Of a stretch of DNA of 64,000 nucleotides, positions 1-11,723 are shown piece after piece. Below the pieces are notes generated by a model, which was given only the letters and a program-made list of their open reading frames with translations, was not told the origin of the DNA and did no database searches. Source of the stretch: Jacaranda mimosifolia (lineage: Eukaryota > Streptophyta > Magnoliopsida > Lamiales > Bignoniaceae). Each line of letters begins with the position of its first letter. Positions within the stretch are counted from its first letter, which is position 1. Location of the stretch: positions 21,371,578 to 21,435,577 of the forward strand of contig CM032131.1 in the NCBI GenBank assembly GCA_018894105.1, written 5' to 3'. The translations under genes and the position numbers were made by a program.

Positions 1-125
1 TATGGATTGTTAGTCTCAGCTGTTATGCTTGGGACAAGCTGTTATGTTTGGAATAATTTATAGGTTGTTATGCCTGGGACAAGCTGTTATGCTTGGAACA
101 AGCTATTATGCTTTGGATAACGGAG
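1..125 (+). repeat. 19-bp minisatellite inside the LTR
   Basis: About five imperfect copies of a unit close to GCTGTTATGCTTGGGACAA run from the window start. They sit just before the AGCAATAAGTAAGGA block. The Gypsy element at 22-34 kb has a different 10-bp minisatellite (CCGTTTGTTA-like) at the same LTR position. Confidence 0.7.
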
Positions 126-713
126 GAATAAGAAAAATCTGTTATGCATAGGGTTTCGTTTTGATTCTGTTTGTACTCTATTCGGGGAGCAATAAGTAAG
201 GAGAGGTTCCATTTGCTGAATTTGATATTATTTACGTTCTAGGATAATTATGTTTCTAATTGTGATGTCTTGCTTGTTGATAAATATGTTGAATTGCTGC
301 TCCTTTGATAGTTTTTCTTTGACTGTTTGTCGTATTTCCCTCACTAAGTCTTTAGGACTTACCCATTTTTTTTTGTCATCTTTATTCTCCTCCCAAGCAG
401 GACTAAGTGAAGGCTGAGAGCTTATGGCTTGGCCCAAAGAGACTGTTTTGTAATAGATTAGGTGTTATGTATGTACATATAGACTTCACCTACTCGTAGC
501 TCTGAGACTTGAGACTGATGTTATGTCTGAATGTTAACTAGAAGACTTTTGGTATGTATATATTGCAATCCTTGTAGTGTTCTTATGAGTTTAGAATTAT
601 GTTGCCTTTTGAGACTTGTTGAATCTGTGGCTTTTTGGTTAACTCTTATATTATGATTTACATTTGAACTGGTGGCACCTCAGCTTAGGGAAGACTTGCA
701 TTATTGGTGCTCA
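1..713 (+). repeat. 3' portion of a Gypsy LTR, cut by the window edge
   Basis: From about 150 to 713 the sequence follows the last part of the LTRs of the Gypsy element at 22-34 kb. Shared landmarks are the block CACTAAGTCYTTAGGACTTACC (here at 340-363), the AATAGATTAGGTGYTAT block at 453-470 and a final GGTGGCACCTYAGCTTAGG. The LTR appears to end in CA at 713. No primer-binding site follows, so this is either a 3' LTR of an element lying to the left or a solo LTR. It is clearly diverged from the other copy. Confidence 0.75.
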
Positions 714-2319
714 TATATTTGCTAGATGATTCCAATTACAAAGTAGTTTTTGGTCCAGTGAGATAATTCTCACACATAAAGTGTGAGGTCAGGGGTTTAA
801 AACTTAATAGGCTCCTATTAAGATTATAATAGGATGCGATATATGAGGCCGGAAATTTTCTTTTAATCGTCAAGATTATCCACATCTATTGGGCATTGCA
901 TGTATTTTACTCTCTGTTTGAAAATAAGATTTTCAAATATATTGATAGCCTTTTAAAAAATGTTTCCCTATAGCGTGGTTAATATGAAAAAGAAAAAAGA
1001 AAATGAAATTTTTGTGGGCAACAGAATATAACTCTTTCTAATACAGAGCAAAATAAGGAAAAGAATATCATTTGTTTATATTATACTATATATATCCTTT
1101 TGGATTTTAAAAATAACATTATATATATCAGATTTAGGAAACTTACAGTACACAATTTTACTCAATATATAGTCTCGGTGACTAGAATTAACCAGCTGCA
1201 AAGTAATGAGAATAATTAAATCCAATTCCACTACTAGACATTTTAACTAAGAGGTCAAATTCTGACACTAAGCCTTCTATACTCATGTATCACTTCTATG
1301 ATGAAAGCCTAAAATGAACAGAAAAGTAACTTTTCCTAAATTGAATGCATAAAAGTTTAAGGGAAACCATACTTTTTACCATTGACAGAAGTACTTATTA
1401 TGCAACGGAATTAGGCTGCACATTTTTGTGATTTTCCATAAATAAAACGAACACTCTTAGGTTCGAATATTTTACTGGTTTCTTCAAGAGAATTCAAGTT
1501 AATTTTGCAAATTAAAATGCTTCCATTGTTATGGGTACTAAATCCTTCAAATTCGATATAGTCTAGAACCATCATGCACTAAAGCAGTTACATTTGATAA
1601 TTTTCATTAAAATAATTACAGGGTCTGATCTTGTAAGATTTTACAGTAATATTATAATACCTCAAAGTTTTGTAATAAAATTCATCAATTTAATATACTA
1701 TAATATCAATATGTAAATAAATTTCTAAAATAAAACTATTTAAGACTCACTTGTTAGCCAGGAAACTTTCAGATTTTCGTAAAATCCAAATAATGTTGGA
1801 AACATGAAATTTTGCAAATATGTTCTAAACATATTCAAATTGACCAAGAAAAAAAAACTAAATAAAATTACCATAATTAACCCATGAACTGATGTAAAAC
1901 TTTTAACTCTAAAATTTAAAATGAAAAACCAGTAGCAACTAATAATAGCTACACATATATTACATGTATGCTTACTACAAATACTGACGAACATATATAA
2001 TCTAACCAAAATTATCTTTAGATCATATCTTAATTATTAGAAAGATAATACCTATAAGGAATATCTAATAAGAGTCAAGGCGAGTGAGATTTCTTTGTAA
2101 TCGATTCATGCGCATGTTGGAAATTCTTCAAAGGGAAGGAACAGATTAGGCGGTTTTCTAGGAAACCTTTCCCTGGAATTCCTAGGAGGTTGAACGTGTA
2201 CTATAGTAAGAGAATGGGGCTTTGAATTTGATAGGGAGAATCGGGGTGTTATCAAATTAATGTCGTACAAGGATTAGGAGTGTTGTATCCTTATCTACTT
2301 ATTTGCCTATTTCTTATTA
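714..2319. other. AT-rich non-coding stretch with one SINE-like trace
   Basis: No coding region is recognised. At about 750-812 there is a segment with TCTCACACATAAAGTGTGAGG followed by a GGGGTTTAAAAC box, resembling the SINE-like repeats at 18.5-18.9 kb. The rest is AT-rich without recognisable structure. Confidence 0.5.
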
Positions 2320-2345
2320 CTAGTATGTGCCCTATGCATAGCACG
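2320..2345 (-). mobile_element. Helitron 3' terminus (minus strand)
   Basis: On the minus strand a palindromic hairpin (GTGCTATGCATAGGGCAC) is followed a few bases later by CTAG and then T. A short hairpin just before CTRR, with the element inserted between A and T, is the hallmark of a Helitron 3' end. The element body would extend to higher coordinates (AT-rich DNA up to about 3.48 kb), but no TC-type 5' terminus and no Rep/helicase coding were identified, so it would be a non-autonomous copy. Confidence 0.5.
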
Positions 2346-3489
2346 GATTAAATCAATTATAATTAAAAATATAATTTATATATTTTTTAAGTTTCATGCA
2401 AAAGTGAATTTAATGCATAATATATTTTGTAATAAAATACATGATACGACATTAAAAAGTTTTTCACAAAATCACGGTGTGTAAATATCAAAGACGATCA
2501 AAAGTTCATGCTCAGCACAATATCATCACATCTATAAGAGCATGATATAAAATACAAAATAAATACGTTTCCCATAACAGAGAACAACTCAATAAATTAA
2601 AGGCTCAAATAAAACAATAAAAATATAATGTTTGAACAAAAAGTACTCAAACAAAAGGTAAAGTTGTGTTAAATTATTTTAGATAGTAAACACTATACAA
2701 AATAAATATTAACTTACAAATATAGGGAAAAAAATATGATCAAATATCACTATTCTTTTCTGTACAAATCGTTATTATTTGAATTATCTAATCTTAAAAA
2801 TATAAAATGAAAAAAAATTAATATTTTGATTTATGGTATCTAACTTTGATTTGTCAAAATATTGATTATAGAAATTTAAAAAAATATATATGATTTTCAC
2901 TTATGAATATTAAAAGGAATAAGAAAATATAAATATGTGTGATTATTTCTAATATTATTTTCAGCAAATTATTGTTGTCTTTATCTAGGTTTTATTTATC
3001 CACTATTTTTTGGTGCATTTTTCCATTATATTTACCATAAATTGTATTTTTTTTTATTTAAAAAATTGTAGACTCTTTATTTATTATTCTTTTGCATATT
3101 TGAATTGCCAGTGTTCATGAAAATTTTGTGCAAATAAAATAAATATTAAAATTAAAAATTAAATATGTCAAAAAATAATCTTATTAAATAAAATTCAAAA
3201 CACAACTCTATTTGTTGTAAATTGTTAATTAGAAATATATCACCCTCATCCTTGGCTCATTTCTCATTATTTCTCTCATAAGCTTAAAAAGCATATTTTC
3301 TAATCTAAAAAATAATTGAGATTTTGATGTCTTGATGGATAAATAACAAAAAACTTGAATAGACAACGGATGATTTAAAAAAATCACTAAGTTTTTATTT
3401 TTCAATAAAATTTTAAATATAAAAAAAAACCTCAATATGGGCTCAATGTACAAAAAATAAATTTAATTATTAAAATAATTTTATTGTTT
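2346..3489. other. Very AT-rich DNA, possible Helitron body
   Basis: Dominated by A and T runs, with no recognisable coding sequence. The short open frames present are chance frames in T-rich sequence. It may be the body of the Helitron whose 3' end is at 2320. Confidence 0.4.
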
Positions 3490-4262
3490 ACTAATATGCC
3501 CCCAAGTAAATTGCATATAATCATCCATAATAACAAATTCATTTTTCTTACCTAAGACCAATATAAATCCTCACTAAGAAATTGCAATAATATAAATCCT
3601 CAGTAAGAACAGTACCCCAAGTAAATTGCGTATAATCATCCATAATAACAAATTCATTTTCCTTACCTCCAAAGGAAGTAGGTTTCATGGAGATAAAAAG
3701 ATCCATATGCAATAATTCTAGTATCCTTGTAGTAGTGACTTCATTCTTAGGTTTTTAATGGAGTTCTAAATTGTTTCCCATTTGACAAGTATCAAGGCCA
3801 TTTGTTTTGAAAATTTAACTTTGGAGGAATCCTTTGATAGGATCTTTCTTTGTAATGTAGAAAGAAAAAAAAAAAGCACCACATTAACATTACATAATCT
3901 TTTGATCCACCTTCTTGCTTCAGTAACAACAAGACACTCGACATTTGGATAGATTAAATGATCAAAACTACTATAGTGATTATATCTATTGCCAGCTGCA
4001 TTGAAAATTATCTTTTCATTTAGTTTAATGACATATTAATGATAGTATTAATCATTACATAACTAATACTGAGGAAGTTGTGTTAATTACAAATTTTTCT
4101 ATACCAGTACCAAATTCTAGTACTAAAATTTTTACTTATGATTTCCTTACCAATAATACACCCAATTGGTGTTGTCTGGAAGGAATACACTTATGCACTA
4201 TATTTATTGCTCTCAGTAACCATGGGTGCATCCCATACTATACATTTGGAACATACACAATC
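3490..4262 (-). pseudogene. Copia pol fragment (protease to integrase), degenerate
   Basis: Read on the minus strand, 4262 down to about 4080 gives a decayed GAG-pre-integrase/protease stretch beginning like W-Y-L-D-x-x-C-S. About 3810-3500 gives the start of a Copia integrase: a C-x-x-C-Q-x-G-like motif, then ELLHMDLF and VIMDDYTQFTW, which match the usual ELLHMDLFGP and VIVDDYSRFTW blocks. Stops and frameshifts are present throughout and LTRs are not attached. This fragment is in the opposite orientation to the Copia fragment starting at 4661. Confidence 0.75.
3500..3668. repeat. Short duplication inside the Copia integrase fragment
   Basis: A block of about 54 bp starting CCCCAAGTAAATTG occurs at 3500-3553 and again at 3615-3668. 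The 61-bp spacer itself contains a second smaller duplication (AATATAAATCCTCASTAAGAA at about 3570 and 3589). These local duplications disrupt the reading frame. Confidence 0.75.
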
Positions 4263-4660
4263 TAAATACCACTTTTCATTCCGAAAATATTCCTTTACCA
4301 TAACATGAAAGGAATATAGTACCTTTTAGGTACAATATTGTGTTGGTTCTTCTTCATGATTAATTACAAAAGATTTTGGCAACCAAATAAATTTTGTGCT
4401 AATGTACCTTTTGAGTAGACATCCATATATAGTTGACATGCTTAAATTTACCATAAATAGAAATGAATTTGTTGACTAGTTTTTTTCACTTGCTGAACTA
4501 TTAAAGGAACTATGTGATGGATTGACACCAAAATAATTCAAGATTAATTATGGAATGAAGATACAAATCCTAGTAAGAAGAGTAACCATTTGTGCAAGAA
4601 AACCATGCCTAAAGACGTTGTATCAACTTGTGTTCTTAGAATCAATTCTCATAGTACTAT
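4263..4660. other. No recognisable gene
   Basis: Non-coding between two oppositely oriented Copia fragments. It is probably decayed retroelement sequence, but no domain could be assigned. Confidence 0.4.
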
Positions 4661-5192
4661 GATAAATTTTAGGTTAATTTCTTGGAATAAACTGTTTTCA
4701 TTGGCAATGAACTAGATGAGGAGCCATATATCATTGAAAATCTATGGATGTCTAGTTTCTAACTCAACGAACGGTTCTTAATAAGCATTTCTCTACATAG
4801 AGTCATGTCTGGAATTACTCCCATAGAATGTGGAGTTAAATTATCCAAGCACTGAGAGAGTTAATCTCACATTTTTCAAGAGTCTTGTTGGAAGTTTGAG
4901 GTACCTACTATATACAATGCTGGACTGTGATAAATTTTAGGTTAATTTCTTGGAATAAACTGCTTTCATTGGTAATGAACTAGATGAGGAGCCACATATA
5001 ATTGAAATTCTATGGATGTCTAGTTTCTAACTCAATGAACGGTTCTTAATAAGCATTTCTCTACATAGAGTCATGTCTGGAATTACTCCCATAGAATGTG
5101 GAGTTAAATTATCCAAGCACTAAGAGAGTTAATCTCACATTTTTCAAAAGTCTTGTTGGAAGTTTGAGGTACCTAATATATACAATGCTAGA
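4661..5192 (+). repeat. 268-bp tandem duplication within Copia pol
   Basis: The segment starting GATAAATTTTAGGTTAATTT at 4661 is repeated at 4929 with few differences, so the unit is 268 bp. The first copy ends at about 4925 after TATACAATGCTGGA and the second at about 5192. Both copies contain the end of the reverse transcriptase (KSLVGSLRYL). Confidence 0.9.
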
Positions 5193-5744
5193 TATTCTTT
5201 TTGGTGTTTCGATACATTAAAGGTACTCTTGAGTTTAGAATTTTCTATTCATCTTCCCAAGAGTTCAAGCTTTTTAGTTATTGTGATAATGATTGGGCTG
5301 GTAATATTAATGACCGAAAAAGCGCTATTGGATTGGTTTTCTTTGGTGAAAATTCAACATTTACTTGGGATTTCAAGAAACAACCAATTATGACACTTTC
5401 TTCATGTGAAGCTTAATATGTTGCAGCCACTTCTTGTGTTTGTCATGCAATTTGGTTTAGAAGTTTAATGAAGGAGCTCCATCAACCACAGGAAATGGAG
5501 ATACATATGGATAACAAGTCCGACAGTTGCAATAGCAAGAACCTAGTGTTCAATGAAAGAAGCAAGCACAATGATACGAAGTACTATTTATTAGAGAATG
5601 CATAGGAAGGAAGTCAAGCTCGAGTATGTTGAGTCACAGGAACAAATCGCAAAAACATTCGCCAAGCCATTGAAAGTTGATTTTTTCAAAAAGATGATGA
5701 TGTCTCCCAGAGTCGTGAAATCAAGTTTATAGGGGGTATTGTGG
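4661..5744 (+). pseudogene. Copia reverse transcriptase end and RNase H, degenerate
   Basis: The plus strand encodes FKSLVGSLRYL at the end of the reverse transcriptase. A Copia RNase H follows from about 5195: RYIKGTLEF, CDNDWAGNINDRKSAIG (one catalytic Asp), TLSSCEA then a stop (normally S-T-C-E-A-E-Y), CVCHAIWFRSLMKEL, and a decayed MDNKS / RSKHNDTKYY end. It stops just before a purine tract (TATAGGGGG at 5729-5737) and an LTR. Upstream domains and a 5' LTR are missing, so this is the 3' end of an old plus-strand element. Confidence 0.85.
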
Positions 5745-6091
5745 ATTAATAAACTTGACTTTAAAACTATTTAAGAATATTCAAGCCTTGGAAATAATTT
5801 TTGACCATGGTAAAATCAAGGTAAAGAATTATGCTTTCTAAAAAGTCAAGTAGTGGAAATATGTAAAATTTAATAGACTTGGAAGTTGTATGATGAATAT
5901 AATTGTGAGTTTAGAGATTTCTTTGTACACCTATAGATAGGAATGATCTCCTAATCATTTTTAACAAGTTAAGGGTAAGAAATAAAATAGAGTGTTCGGA
6001 GAATACTTCCCCACTCCTCAAAAGAGAATTTGAGCATTGAGAGATAAAGTAATAGAATAAAGAGTGTAATCTTGCTCTCCAAAATTCTACC
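5745..6091 (+). repeat. Probable 3' LTR of the plus-strand Copia fragment
   Basis: It follows the RNase H coding and the GGGGG purine tract, starts TGTGGATTAATAAAC and ends near AAAATTCTACCA. Towards its end it has the transcript-leader-like text GAATAAAGAGTGTAATCTTG. No matching 5' LTR was found, so the end points are approximate. Confidence 0.5.
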
Positions 6092-6774
6092 AAAAAGGTG
6101 GTAGGCTCTATATATATGTAGTGGAATATTTAAAATTTAAAAGAGGAGGAAGTGTAGAGGAGAAACACTTTTAATTTATTTTTCTATACTCAATCAGTAC
6201 TTCTATTATAGCTCACTTTTTTTAGTCTTGCTTACAAAATAAATCCAACATACCACCTATTTATACTAGTCTATGAAGTACACTTAAGAACTCAACATTA
6301 AGACCTTCTACAATTTTCAACACATTCATTTGACTAAGACTACAAATACCAATACACTCTTTTAATCAAGACACACTCTTTAAAAGATGAGTAAGTGGAG
6401 AGGAAAAACACTTTCAATTTATTTTTCTCTACTCAATCAATACTCCTATTATAGCTCGCTCTTCTTCCTTTTTTTCCTCACTTTTTTTTGTCTTGCTTAC
6501 AAAATAAATCCAACATACCACCTATTTATACTAGTCCATCGAGTACCCTTAAGGACTTAATATTAAGAACTTCTACAATTTTCAACCCACTCACTCATTT
6601 GACAAAGACTACAAATACCAACACCCTCTTTTGATCAAAACTTCAAATACCGACACTCTCATTTTAGATAATATAATTTTACTATCTGGAAAATACATAT
6701 TCAATCACCTAGATGTCACAAACATACTAATTAACTTTGAATGGCACTTCAAGAATCAAGATTCAACTTCTAAC
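6092..6774 (-). repeat. 3' LTR of the minus-strand Copia, with internal duplication
   Basis: It aligns with 11724-12124: GTGGAATATTTAAA, ACTCAATCA, the CATTTGACTAA / CTACAAATACCAA block, and the end CAAGAATCAAGATTC. It is about 280 bp longer than its partner because a segment of about 245 bp is present twice in tandem (about 6139-6382 and 6385-6655). Both copies contain CAAAATAAATCCAACATACC and CCTATTTATACTAGTC. Confidence 0.8.
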
Positions 6775-6784
6775 AAGCACCCTT

Positions 6785-9300
6785 GAGTTTATGTTGCATC
6801 CCAAATAGACTTCTCATCTTCTCAAAGGCTTCTTTCTTGAGTAGTTTCATGAAAATATCAACAACTTGATCTTCGAATTTCCTAAACTTTAGTTGACTTT
6901 TTTTTTGTTGATACCCCCTGATGAAATGAAAACAAGTATCGATGTGTTTATTTCAATCATGAAATACTAGATTCTTTGTTAAGGCAATCCTGATTTGCTA
7001 CCGACATAAATCTGCATCAATCATTTAGTTGAAAGTTTAGCTCATTAAGGAAACTCCTCAACCATATTTCATGGCAAACACGTACTTAGCTTCACATGTT
7101 GATAGAGTTACAATCATTTACTTTTTCGATATCCACATGAAAGCAGTTTTTCCAAAGAAAAACACAAACCCAATTGTACTCCTATGATCATCAATATCGC
7201 CTGCCTAATCACTATTATTATATCCTACTAACTTTCTCTACCCAACTATAGGATAGAATAAACCATAAGTGGTTGTTCCTTTGGTGTATGAAAGTACCCT
7301 CTTTGCCACTTTAAAGTGATATGTTATAGGAATCTCTATCTATTGGCTTATAAGACCAACTGCATTAAGGATGTATTGTCTTCTGTATGTCAAGTACCTC
7401 GAACTTCCAACCAATCTCCTAAATAAGGTACAATAGACACGATCTACATCGGGTGACTTAATAGCTTCGTTCCAACTACAATTGAGGTGTAAATTAGCTT
7501 ACAACCCTCTATTTTAAACATCTTCAACACTTCTCTTGTATATCCTTCTTACCATATGAAAATTCCATCATTTTTTTGTGTTACCTCGATACCAAGATAG
7601 TATGACCTCAATTTGATGTTAGTTATCTCAAACTCCTTGGAGATCTCCTTATTAAAATCATCAGTCATCTTCTCATTGTTACTTGTGAAGAATGAGATAA
7701 TCCACATACAAGCACATCATCAAAATATCTCTTTTCCCATTCATATTTATAGAGAGAATGTTAACAGGGACACTTTTTAAATCCTTTCTCTTGAAAGTAT
7801 TTATCGATTCAATTGTTCCATGCCCTTGGTGCTTGCTTTAACTTGTACAAAGTTTTTTTCAACTTCAACAATTTATTCTCTTCAAGTTAACTATTCAAGA
7901 ATGTAGACGTCATGTTCATTTGATTGGTTTCCCATCTCTTTTGTGTTGTAATCGGGATCAAAAGATGAATTATTTCAATCTAGCCACAGGGGTGAAGACT
8001 TTATCATATTCGATTCCAGCCTTTTTCTTGTTTCCTTGCATTGTATTGTTCCACTTCTCCTTTAGAGCTCTTCTTGATTTTGTAAACCTATTTTACTCCA
8101 ATGGGTTTGCATCTTTCTAGAAGGGTGGTAAGGTCCCAAGTACCATTCTTCTTGATAGCATCGATTTCTTCATTCATGGCCTTCTTCTATTTATCACTTT
8201 TTGATGCTTTCCTAAAATTGATCAACTCAGTATTGGCAAAGAAACATAACATAGTCTCATTTTGCTTCAATTCTTCACAAATTTCTTGCAAAGGTGTCGT
8301 CCATCGAGGTCCAATACATAAACTTACATCTGTCGAGTTAAAAATCGATGATCACTGTAAATGACATGGTATCATTAGTTTGTACCTACTCTTCTTTTTG
8401 TTGCTCTTTTACTATCTCGATGAGATAAAATTATATTGTTCCATTTGTTGAGAATTTCAATCCCAAGAACTTTTCTCATCAAAATAAATATCTCAACTTA
8501 CTTTGATCTTCATGTTGATGGGATCATACAATGTATATCCCTTCGAGTTTTGATCATATCCTAAAAATGTATCTCATTTTTGTCATCCAATTTCCTCCTT
8601 TGTTGATAAGGAACATGCATATGGGCAATGCTTCCAAAAACCCTCAAGTGTGATATATTGGGCTTATATCCACTCCAAGCCTCTTGTTGTGTTTGATTCT
8701 AAATGTTCTTTGCTAGACACCTATTTCACAATTAGACAACATAGTCAACAACTTCAGCAGAATTTTTTGGTATGTTCTTACTCTTCAACATGGATCTAGT
8801 CATATTCAATGTTGACTTATTCTTTCTCTCTGCTACTCCATTCTATTAAGGTGAATATAGAATGGTAAGAGGTCGATGAATACCATTTTCATCACAGAAT
8901 TCCTTGAATTCCTTAGATTTGAACTCTCCACCCCAATCGGATTGTAATGCTTTAACTTGATAAGCACTCTGCTTCTTGATGAGAGCTTCGAACCTCTTAA
9001 AAGCTAAGAATACTTTTGACTTCTACTTTAAGAAATAAACTCATGTCTTCTTACTAAAATCATCAATGAAAGAGATGAAATACTTATTCCCTCTAGAGGA
9101 TGCTAGCTCGATAGGACCACATACATCTCTAATGGCTTATTTGCTCTCGAAAGTGACTCTTTTGGGAAACTTTAATGATGTTGCTTTCTGACAAGGCAAC
9201 CCTCACAGAACTAATCAGAGTGCTCAATTAATTGTTGTCCCTTTACCATTCTCTTGTTAATAGCAACTTCGATTTTCCAAAGTTGAAATGTCTGAGCCTC
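6785..9300 (-). pseudogene. Copia pol (integrase, RT, RNase H), broken
   Basis: The minus strand from about 9000 to 8860 gives an integrase core with ALQSDWGGEFKSKEFKEFC. A reverse transcriptase follows whose catalytic region near 7715 reads F-D-D-V-L-V. Next come GIEVTQKND-type residues across frameshifts, then an RNase H (AGDIDDHRSTIGFVFF, TLSTCEAKY, at about 7200-7080). Stops and frame changes occur every 100-300 bases, so no functional polyprotein is possible. The order is that of Copia, with integrase before reverse transcriptase. Confidence 0.85.
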
Positions 9301-11701
9301 AAATGTCATATCCAAGATTGATCATCGTAACAGGTCTTCAAGCACATCATTACATCATTCTTGATGTTCATCAAGAATATCCTGTTATTTGTCATCAGAC
9401 GCTAGTAATTTCTTTTTGTCATCTCATAAGTAAAGACTTTGATCTTTCATATGAATGTCGTACCCTTTCTCCAAAAGTTGGTCCATGTTTAAAATATATG
9501 CTTTCATTTTCATCACATAGTAAACATTAGAGATAAACCGCTGACCCCTATTTTTCAATTCAATCAACATTTTGTCCTTTCATTTGATAAGTATCTTTGA
9601 TAGGTCCCCAAAAATAATGTTTCCTACGGATTCTTCCATCTTAATGAACATGTTTTTATGGCCACAATGTGATTACTAGCACATGTATCGAGATACCAAA
9701 AATTCTCTTTTTCTTCGTTAAATTCATTGTGAGCCAATAAGATAGTTTCTTCACCAACCTTATTCTCCTCGACATAGTTGGCCTTTTCTTTGTCTTCATT
9801 CGGTTCCTCTGAATATTTTCGAACATAGGCCCATAGCGATGACAGTTGTAGCGCTCTATATATTTTTCATTTTGCCACCTCTTATAGCCTATTGTTCTTG
9901 ACCTCGACCTCTCGTTAATTGAGATTTTGCATTTGTGTCATTACCTTGATTGGTATTTTAGCCACCTCATTCTCTACCATGTCCACCTCAACCATGACGA
10001 GGTCCACAACCTTTGCCTCTTCCAACTTGTTTTTTATCAACATCGACTTTCTTTTCGTTGGTATTCAATTTTGCTTAAGGAGCTTGTTCAATAATTTGTT
10101 TGTCCGGCTCTTTTCTTGATCTTTTCTTCCTGGACTTGCAACTTTTCAGTCAACTTGTCTATTTTCATAGCATTGAGACCATTAGATTCCTCGATGGCTA
10201 CAACAACATGATCAAATTTTGAATTAAGAGATCAAACAATCTTCTCGACGACTCGACTTTCTTCAATTTATTTACCATTGCTTTTCAGTTGATTAACAAC
10301 TAAAAGGACTCTAGAGATGTAGTAAAAAATGGTCTGCGAAGCTTTCATTTACAATGATTCAAACTCTCTTCAAAGAGCTTGAAGTCGAACCTTCTTCACC
10401 TTATCAATGCCTTTGAAGACATTTGCTGGGGTATCCCATACTTGCCTTGTGCTAGCTTGCACAATCGTTTTGAAAATATTATCATCCACACCAAGTTGGA
10501 TGAATGAAAGTGAATTCTAATCGTTCACCTTGGCCTCTTTTGCTATTTTTCTTTATGGCTTGATTGGCAGCTGCAAGATTTTCAGGTTCTTTATACTTCT
10601 TCTATAGGATGCCCAAACATCTTGGCCTCCAAGGAATGCTTTCATTTGGATGCTCAACCTTGCATAATTGTCCTCCACAGGGGTGGCTCTACTTAGGCGA
10701 CCGCCTTAGACCTCCTATTTACTTTTCTTTTACATATTTTAGGCCTAAAAAAAATATAAGACTCTTTTTGAACATGTTAGGCCCAAAAAATTATAAGAAT
10801 TTTTTTAGATCTTAGGCCTAGAAAATATAAAGCTCTTAATTTGGAAGCCTTATACATAAGTTTTTTAATGCAAAATTAGGTCTAAGAAAAAATATAAGGC
10901 CATCAATCTGGACACCTATTATTTAAAGTTACAATAATTAATTATAATTAATTGTGAAAAATATAAATTTAAATGTTATTACTTTTGATTCCTCTATCTT
11001 CTCTATCTTTTTTAAATTCTTAATGTTTTTCTTATCAAAACCTTAATACCAATTCTTAATGTTAAGGTAAATTCTTTATGTTTTTCTTATCAAAACCTTT
11101 GTTCTCAATACTAATCACTAAATATTTTTCTTTCCAATGCTAATCACTAAAAAGTTCCAATATTGATCACTAAATGACATTAAGTTCAATTCTCTTTTAT
11201 CATAAATCAAAGTTTTGTTTCTTAAATTTCTTTATTTTCATTTTATTATTTGCTATCAATTTCATCCTTTCTTTTAAATAAAAATGTCAATCGTGTTCTA
11301 AAATAGTAAAGATCCATGGTGGCTCTACCTTTCAAAATTGAAACTAATAATATCTTATCTAGGGTCAATAATATTTCAAAAAAGATTGAAAGAATTAGCT
11401 ATGCTCTCATTGAAAAGAAAATGTTAATTATAAAGATGTAGTTAACAATTTTGCTTCCCCAAAAGCCAAAAAAATAAAATACAAATAGTAATGTTTCATA
11501 TGAGATTTCTTTTTTCTATAAAATACGAGATTCTTACTAAAATAATATATACACTAGAAATTTACTTCTTGTAATATTTAATTTTTTATTAAATATATTA
11601 AAAATTGTATTTCATATTTCGTCTTAAGCCTCCAATTTTATTAATACGGCCTACTCCTTCGTGAGCTTTGGGATTTGGAAAGCCCCGCTAGTTGCTGCCA
11701 T
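9301..11701 (-). pseudogene. Copia gag and protease, split by a hAT insertion
   Basis: The gag start codon is at 11701-11699 and begins MAATSGAFQIPKLTKE. The frame is then interrupted by the insertion at 10677-11653 and resumes with DNYARLSIQMKAFLGGQDVW, the first block of the UBN2-type Copia gag. Further UBN2 blocks (TRQVWDT, KVKKVRLQAL, YYISRVLLVVNQLK) lie at about 10450-10290, with stops between. A decayed CCHC knuckle (YNCHRYG) lies near 9850, and a protease-like WYLDTCASNHIV near 9700. Confidence 0.85.
10677..11653 (+). mobile_element. Decayed hAT transposon inserted in Copia gag
   Basis: It interrupts gag exactly between the codons for K-E and D-N-Y. It begins ACAGGGGTGGCTCTACTTAG, a hAT-style terminus. 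The plus strand at about 11335-11450 reads KLKLIISYLGSIIFQKRLKE followed by LAMLSLKRKML, matching the C-terminal dimerisation region of plant hAT transposases (normally S-x-E-R-L-N-x-L-A-x-L-S-I-E). CTCC flanks both sides (10673-10676 and 11654-11657), but the full 8-bp duplication is poor. The right terminus is degraded. Confidence 0.6.
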
Positions 11702-11709
11702 TTTTCCTT

Positions 11710-11721
11710 GGCAATGATACC
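11710..11721 (-). other. Primer-binding site of the minus-strand Copia
   Basis: On the minus strand TGGTATCATTGC lies two bases inside the 5' LTR. Its first eight bases equal the start of the initiator-tRNA-Met primer-binding site TGGTATCAGAGC. Confidence 0.7.
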
Positions 11722-11723
11722 AC

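Noticed and set aside
755..812. tRNA-like box sequence considered as a tRNA gene
   Set aside because: Only loose A/B box similarity and no cloverleaf; best read as a SINE trace.
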